The notes under the pieces: model-generated | Told to the model about the DNA's origin: nothing | What the model saw: only the letters and a program-made list of their open reading frames with translations | The model's database searches: none | Shown: piece by piece, positions 59,671 to 64,000 of the stretch | Layout: each line of letters starts with the position of its first letter | How positions within the stretch are numbered: the stretch's first letter is position 1 | Program-made: the position numbers and the translations under genes | DNA from: Parvicella sp964387945 | Lineage (GTDB): Bacteria > Bacteroidota > Bacteroidia > Flavobacteriales_D > Parvicellaceae | DNA: 64,000 nucleotides | Reading direction: 5' to 3' | Assembly: GCA_964387945.1 (NCBI GenBank) | Contig: CAYLYX010000011.1 | Coordinates: 44,027 to 108,026 of the forward strand

Positions 59671-61179
59671 CTAGAAGAATGAGTAGTCCACGTCATTGTA
59701 ATCCTGCAAGTCCCAGATCATCTTATTATGGTTTATGAAAGTGCATTTTCTAAAGCCAGATGTTTCATTTAAGAGCCAAGCCATGTTTAGCCAGTACGTT
59801 AATGTGCTTTTTACCAATAAGCTCGGTATACTGGGAAAAGCTATATTCGCATTCATTTCTCCAACAAGTTGTCCTCCTCCACTATAAACCATTCTGCTAA
59901 ACAATATATGCTGATCCTTTTCGGTTGGTAATTGACCCATAACAGTGCAGCCAATCCTACCATCAAACGAGGTCTGCCACGGGTGCAAAAACCCACCAAC
60001 TTTACCACCAATTGTAAAGGGACTTATACCTTCATAACAGGGTTTTGTACCCTCTTTCAATACTTTGGTAGCCTGATTTCTCACATCCAAATTCAAGCGC
60101 AACCCCATTTCTGGTTTTGCCCCATCAATAAAAGCTTCTTCCCAAAGCCAAGCCTCGACAAAAATCCACTTTCGAATAGGATTCATTGGGAGATCAACCT
60201 CAAGTTGATGTATGGTGTCTGCCGTTCCATCCGTAGAGATAAAAAACCGAAGTTGATATACCCCATTATTTTCCTTAATATTCAACACAAAAGACATCCC
60301 TTTTTCTACACCTTTCCTTGTGTCCCAACAACCCATTATTTGCATTGCTTTACCTGTGGAAGGTAAGCTTTCAATGTTAATCCATGTAGATAAATATCCA
60401 TTCCAAACAGAGGTAGAATCTTCGGGCTTTAACACCTGTAAATAAGAGTTCTTCTCGCTTGAAAACTTTGCCACCACCGCTGGCAAAGCTTTTCTATAAT
60501 CTGTTAAATAATCTTTCCACCTTTCAATAGAAGATTTGAATTCCTCATTATCTCCAGATTTAGCTACCTTAGGATCAAAGGGAGGAAGCTTCAAAGGTAA
60601 CGTCCCATCGCTATAACCGCTTTCTATATAGTTCTTCCAGTAACTGTATCCTTCCCAATAATCAGGTAGTTCTTTGCCCTCTACATACTTGAGTTCAAGA
60701 GCCCTGACAAAGGTCAGCAGCTTTTCAATATTATAGCTGGTTCTAGATAAAATACTAATTGGAGTTTCAACATCGGATGTTGCTTCGCCATAGAGTTCAG
60801 CATCAATTCCCAAAAAATCTATTTGCTTCTGATTGATGAGTCGGACAGTTTTATTTTCAGGAGTAGACCAGCCATAAGGTAGCTCTAAATAGTTCCCTGG
60901 ATACGGTGGTGTGAAAACATTTTTGAAAGCCTTAGTATAAAGTCCTCCATCATTTTCAATATTAATCTCTGGCATCGAAGATATTGGGATCGGAGGTTGG
61001 GTTGAAACAAACGGATTGCTCTGAGAAAAATCAGTTGTATCTCCTCTCCAAGACTCTCCGACTAGGAAACTAATAAGTGAATTGCTAATTGCTCTAAGCT
61101 CTGCGTCCAGTAAGAAATAAGCCTGCTTCGTGTCAGTAGCATAATAAATTCCAGGAGCCTTGATGATCTTTTTAGACAT
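59671..61179 (-). CDS. Large hypothetical protein with lectin/LamG-like C-terminal region
   Basis: 502 residues, no signal peptide. Residues about 260-420 have the strand pattern of a concanavalin/LamG jelly roll ('SVWNGYLSTWINIESLP', 'MSFVLNIKENNGVYQLRFF', 'RKWIFVEAWLWEEAF', 'FDGRIGCTVMG'). The N-terminal half is aromatic-rich and unassigned. Without a secretion signal it is cytoplasmic or exported by an unusual route. No family recognised. Confidence 0.6.
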   Translation of the reverse strand: MSKKIIKAPGIYYATDTKQAYFLLDAELRAISNSLISFLVGESWRGDTTDFSQSNPFVSTQPPIPISSMPEINIENDGGLYTKAFKNVFTPPYPGNYLELPYGWSTPENKTVRLINQKQIDFLGIDAELYGEATSDVETPISILSRTSYNIEKLLTFVRALELKYVEGKELPDYWEGYSYWKNYIESGYSDGTLPLKLPPFDPKVAKSGDNEEFKSSIERWKDYLTDYRKALPAVVAKFSSEKNSYLQVLKPEDSTSVWNGYLSTWINIESLPSTGKAMQIMGCWDTRKGVEKGMSFVLNIKENNGVYQLRFFISTDGTADTIHQLEVDLPMNPIRKWIFVEAWLWEEAFIDGAKPEMGLRLNLDVRNQATKVLKEGTKPCYEGISPFTIGGKVGGFLHPWQTSFDGRIGCTVMGQLPTEKDQHILFSRMVYSGGGQLVGEMNANIAFPSIPSLLVKSTLTYWLNMAWLLNETSGFRKCTFINHNKMIWDLQDYNDVDYSFF

Positions 61180-61275
61180 ATTGATTTTTTAGGTTGCCGT
61201 CCCTTAATATTGAAACTTGACCCAAAATACAGAATATGAATCAAAAGATGCCTATTTCATGGTAAATATAATTAA

Positions 61276-62655
61276 TTACTCCTCGATCAATTTTTCTATG
61301 CGCTCAATCTGACTCTGCTTGTTTACCTCACGCAAACGCTGCGAGGTTTTTGTAAAGAATTGATGCCCAGTAAGGAACTTGATCTGTAGTTTATTCCAGT
61401 CGTTGATATTATCCAAAACTCCCATAGCTTTGAGTTCTTTAAACAACAAGTTCGACCCAGGAATGAAATCCGATCTCCCCAGATAATCCAAATCCGAGTC
61501 GCAGATGATCTCTTCTAGCAAGTTTTTGGGTTCGGGTGGTAATTGGGTAGCCATAATGATTTCACAAATGATATCAATTTGCTCTGGCAAATAACCATAT
61601 TTCGGAAGCCATTCCTTCGCAATCTCTGTACTATGGTATTCGTGATTTTGACTTTGAATCACATGTCCGGTATCGTGAAACAAAGCTGCTGTTTTTAGCA
61701 GCAAAAGGTCTTCGTCTGAAATCCCCTCTCCTATTCCAATCAACTCCGCCTGATTAACCACGTCAATCGTATGGGCATAATTGTGATAGTAAAGATGCTC
61801 TGGTAGCTTCTCCTGCAAAAAGTCAAGTACGTCTCGCTGAATGTCCTGAAATTGTCTGAACAAATACTTTAGTGTAAACGCTCTATTAGGTATAACGCCT
61901 GTCTTACGGTCTTCAGAATAAATCTTCTTAATTCTTCTTAGTTTATAAAGACTCAGGCTTCCCCGATATTTTGCGGGTAATTCGGCTACGTAATCGCACA
62001 AGAAATAACTCTTGACTAATTCATACGTGTAATCGGAAATGTAAATCTCTCCAGGTTCACTCATCGATGCAATTCTAGGTACCGTATTGATAACTTCACC
62101 TGTGAGTTGATAGGATTTATTCTTTCCTCCTTTTACCGTCACCATTCCGTTTCCAGAATGAATGCCAATTCTTAAATTCCAAAATGCCTTTCCCTCATCT
62201 TGATACGATTGATAGATTGAATGTAAATAATCGCTAATCTCTAATGCAATCATCGCGATATCAATTGGGTTGGTCGTATTCTTATCAGCAATACCCCCCG
62301 CACAAACATAGTAATCGCCAATTACCTTTACGGTTTCCGCCTTGTGTTTGTGCGCAATTTCATTGAACTTCAAGTAAATCTCATCCAGTTTATCGTAGAG
62401 CGATCGTGAAGACAAGTCCTCCTCTACAATGATGTCTTTGTGTCCCTGAACCTCAATAAACAAGACGGTAACTCCCTTAGCTTTGAAGGTGTCATCACCT
62501 CCACCCTGCTTCTTTTTGGCCTCTTTTTCCAACTCCATGACAAACTCCGTGAGTTCATCATTTTTATGAATAAGAGTTTTTAGCTGTTCATTCAAACGTT
62601 GATTTGTGCGAATCAACTCTTCGTTTTTGGATATTAGTTCTTCTTTTGAGGGCAT
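61276..62655 (-). CDS. Class III nucleotide cyclase-like domain fused to an HD phosphohydrolase domain
   Basis: 459 residues. Coiled coil (1-50), cyclase homology domain (about 60-240) and HD domain (about 285-400). Cyclase marks: 'VTVLFIEVQGHKDI' where the first metal Asp is Glu68, 'VIGDYYVCAGG' with the second Asp114, and 'EVINTVPRIASMSEPGEIYIS' with Asn190 and Arg194. HD marks: 'YYHNYAHTIDVV' and His327-Asp328 in 'ALFHDTGH'. It may both make and break a cyclic nucleotide, or the cyclase part may only sense. It is divergent from the STAS-like/HisKA_2 pair. Confidence 0.82.
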   Translation of the reverse strand: MPSKEELISKNEELIRTNQRLNEQLKTLIHKNDELTEFVMELEKEAKKKQGGGDDTFKAKGVTVLFIEVQGHKDIIVEEDLSSRSLYDKLDEIYLKFNEIAHKHKAETVKVIGDYYVCAGGIADKNTTNPIDIAMIALEISDYLHSIYQSYQDEGKAFWNLRIGIHSGNGMVTVKGGKNKSYQLTGEVINTVPRIASMSEPGEIYISDYTYELVKSYFLCDYVAELPAKYRGSLSLYKLRRIKKIYSEDRKTGVIPNRAFTLKYLFRQFQDIQRDVLDFLQEKLPEHLYYHNYAHTIDVVNQAELIGIGEGISDEDLLLLKTAALFHDTGHVIQSQNHEYHSTEIAKEWLPKYGYLPEQIDIICEIIMATQLPPEPKNLLEEIICDSDLDYLGRSDFIPGSNLLFKELKAMGVLDNINDWNKLQIKFLTGHQFFTKTSQRLREVNKQSQIERIEKLIEE

Positions 62656-62730
62656 TTATCAAAGATAACAATTCTGAAGATATCCTTTATAAGTTTATTG
62701 AAGTTGATTTCGATTGCTCTCTCTTAGGAA

Positions 62731-62760
62731 TTGAGGCTTTGTATTATTTATTTATATTCG
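62731..62760 (+). promoter_or_regulatory. Promoter for the STAS-like/kinase operon
   Basis: TTG at 62731-62733, 19 bp, then TATATTCG at 62753-62760, one mismatch from TAnnTTTG. It lies downstream of the earliest in-frame ATG (62604), favouring a start at TTG 62784. Confidence 0.5.
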
Positions 62761-62783
62761 TAGATGTAAATCTACTTCTAACT

Positions 62784-63164
62784 TTGGAAAACGCAACGAT
62801 TACTAAGGCCTTTCGAACCTGGATGGGACAAGATGGAATTGCCAGAACCTGTGTGATACAAAACGCGCACGTAGATTTGGATGCAGCAAAAGACAACTCT
62901 AAAGCAGTAAACGACCTCTTTGTAGATAAGAAGTTTCCGTTACTTATTGATATTACGGAAATTCATTCCATCACCAAGGAGGCAAGAGCTCATTTTTCCG
63001 TGAGGAACCGAGAGACAAATATCAATTCGTTTGCATTGCTGACTAACTCTGAGCTTGGAAAAATCGTTGCAAATTTCTTTTTTAGTCTAAATTCACCAGG
63101 TGTGCCAGCTAGAATGTTTACCAAAAAAGAGAAAGCGTTAGAATGGTTAAGTAATTTCGTATGA
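62784..63164 (+). CDS. STAS/SEC14-like (DUF7793-type) protein, copy B
   Basis: About 126 residues if started at TTG 62784 (ENATITKAFRTWMGQDG); an ATG at 62604 would add 60 residues overlapping the divergent gene. Typical text: 'VDLDAAKDNSKAVNDLF', 'FPLLIDITEIHSITKEARAHF', 'FALLTNSELGKIVANFFFSLNSPGVPARMFTKKEKALEWL'. It shares the end block with the protein at 37860. No catalytic residues; a small signalling module. Its stop overlaps the kinase start by 4 bases (ATGA), so the two are made together. Confidence 0.7.
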   Translation: MENATITKAFRTWMGQDGIARTCVIQNAHVDLDAAKDNSKAVNDLFVDKKFPLLIDITEIHSITKEARAHFSVRNRETNINSFALLTNSELGKIVANFFFSLNSPGVPARMFTKKEKALEWLSNFV

Positions 63165-63976
63165 CAGCGATTAGGAAAGAATTGAGGATGGAAAATAAAT
63201 TAAGGGATCAGGTACGTGAAATCAATGAAATCATCTTGTCTTACGCGCAGTTGGATTTCACGAAACGAGCTACGATTTCTGGAGAAGATGATGTCATCGA
63301 CTCATTGGCAGCTGGAATCAATATGCTAGGTGAAGAATTGCAACATTCAGCTGTTACGCTGCAAGAAAAGGAAATACTACTCAAAGAGATTCACCATCGC
63401 GTAAAAAATAACCTTCAGATCATTTCGAGTATGCTTCATCTGCAAGCAGAGTTTTCAAAAAATCGAAGCTTAAAAAAACCGCTGATCGAGTGTCAAAATA
63501 GAATCAAATCGATGGCGCTTCTTCACGAAAAACTGTATGAATCTGAGGATTTGGTAAACATTGAAATCAATAATTACATCCTCGCAATTAGCGAAAACAT
63601 CCATCAATCCATTCGTCCAGAATACATTGAAATTGAATTCACTCGTTCCCTAACCAATTATTACTCGCACATTGACCAACTACTTCCCATCGGTCTTATG
63701 ATTAATGAATTGGTGACCAACGCTTTGGAGCACGCTTTTCCAAATCATGACGCTGGAAAGGTTATTATTCGCCTTACTCCCGCAGGAGATCAACTAGAAC
63801 TTGAGGTTAGCGATAATGGAATTGGTTTTGAATTGGATCGATCCAATTCAGAAGATACTTTAGGACTGCAATTGGTGGAGGCCCTTGTAGAGCAAATTGA
63901 TGGAACCTGGAGTATTGTGAATGACTCGGGAACAGTTGTTACAGTCCTCTTTTCCATATCGAAAACAACATCTTGA
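63161..63976 (+). CDS. HisKA_2-type sensor histidine kinase
   Basis: 271 residues from ATG 63161 (ATG 63188 is an alternative). N-terminal HAMP-like helical segment (about 14-65; 'QLDFTKRATISGEDDVIDSL') without a membrane helix, then HisKA_2 with 'EIHHRVKNNLQIISSMLHLQ' (phosphoacceptor His79), and a HATPase with 'LMINELVTNALEHAF', 'LEVSDNGIGFEL' and 'GLQLVEALVEQI'. Kinases of this type often feed general-stress or light responses. The coupled STAS-like protein probably modulates it. No response regulator is in view, as the window ends here. Confidence 0.9.
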   Translation: MTAIRKELRMENKLRDQVREINEIILSYAQLDFTKRATISGEDDVIDSLAAGINMLGEELQHSAVTLQEKEILLKEIHHRVKNNLQIISSMLHLQAEFSKNRSLKKPLIECQNRIKSMALLHEKLYESEDLVNIEINNYILAISENIHQSIRPEYIEIEFTRSLTNYYSHIDQLLPIGLMINELVTNALEHAFPNHDAGKVIIRLTPAGDQLELEVSDNGIGFELDRSNSEDTLGLQLVEALVEQIDGTWSIVNDSGTVVTVLFSISKTTS

Positions 63977-64000
63977 CTTTCTTGCCAAAAGACTATATCG

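Noticed and set aside
1..64000. tRNA, rRNA, CRISPR array or replication origin
   Set aside because: I read the intergenic regions for tRNA arms, rRNA text, repeated spacers and DnaA-box clusters and saw none; a covariance-model scan was not possible.

Overview
The window reads as a draft chromosome piece from a Bacteroidota bacterium, most likely a marine or freshwater flavobacterium of the Crocinitomicaceae/Cryomorphaceae type. Evidence: Por-type (T9SS) C-terminal sorting domains, promoter boxes of the Bacteroidota form TAnnTTTG, weak Shine-Dalgarno use, LytS/LytTR sensors with beta-propellers, an outer-membrane-beta-barrel TonB-like receptor, WbqC, and the cluster TPR - phosphosulfolactate synthase - DUF368 - aroE. 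Two runs of ten N (32792-32801 and 44242-44251) are assembly gaps, each interrupting a gene. I see no rRNA, tRNA or CRISPR.

Layout. 1-15 kb: tail of a GNAT acetyltransferase, a small secreted repeat protein of the septoil-knot type, a TPR protein, fadH, a LytS-like sensor with its LytTR regulator, two large secreted leucine-rich-repeat proteins with T9SS signals, and small unknowns. 15-30 kb: a 5-formyl-THF cyclo-ligase overlapping murF, a propeller/SpoIIE sensor-phosphatase, an AT-rich membrane NACHT NTPase, pyrG with a hairpin leader, a thioesterase, then the operon TPR-comA-popT-aroE closed by a terminator. 30-40 kb: TonB-like receptor, AraC regulator broken by a gap, WbqC, LVIVD lipoprotein, SUKH-like protein, a STAS/SEC14-like protein and a second 5-formyl-THF cyclo-ligase.

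40-43 kb is a compact nitrosative-stress operon: an Rrf2/NsrR-like regulator, truncated haemoglobin, Ric/YtfE iron-centre repair protein and two or three small membrane proteins of unknown role. 43-50 kb is the most interesting stretch: a minus-strand set made of a four-helix-bundle membrane sensor, an NtrB-like kinase and a sigma-54 activator. It is followed by a good sigma-54 -24/-12 promoter with two GGGTA-n-TACCC palindromes about 115-150 bp upstream. That promoter points at a tiny protein with two identical CX2CX5CX11C modules, then glutamate dehydrogenase and a PntAA-like protein. I read this as a three-component sigma-54 circuit with its target operon.

50-64 kb: nhaA-yitT, then an eroded region (52.2-53.5 kb) with tandem repeats. 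Next comes an accessory patch: HEPN-like protein, a membrane/HTH protein, GIY-YIG protein, RHS-derived secreted toxin candidate with a possible immunity gene, IS1595 transposase and a truncated WYL regulator. The window ends with an FKBP-type isomerase, a large unknown, and a divergent signalling locus (cyclase-HD protein against a STAS/SEC14-like protein plus a HisKA_2 kinase).
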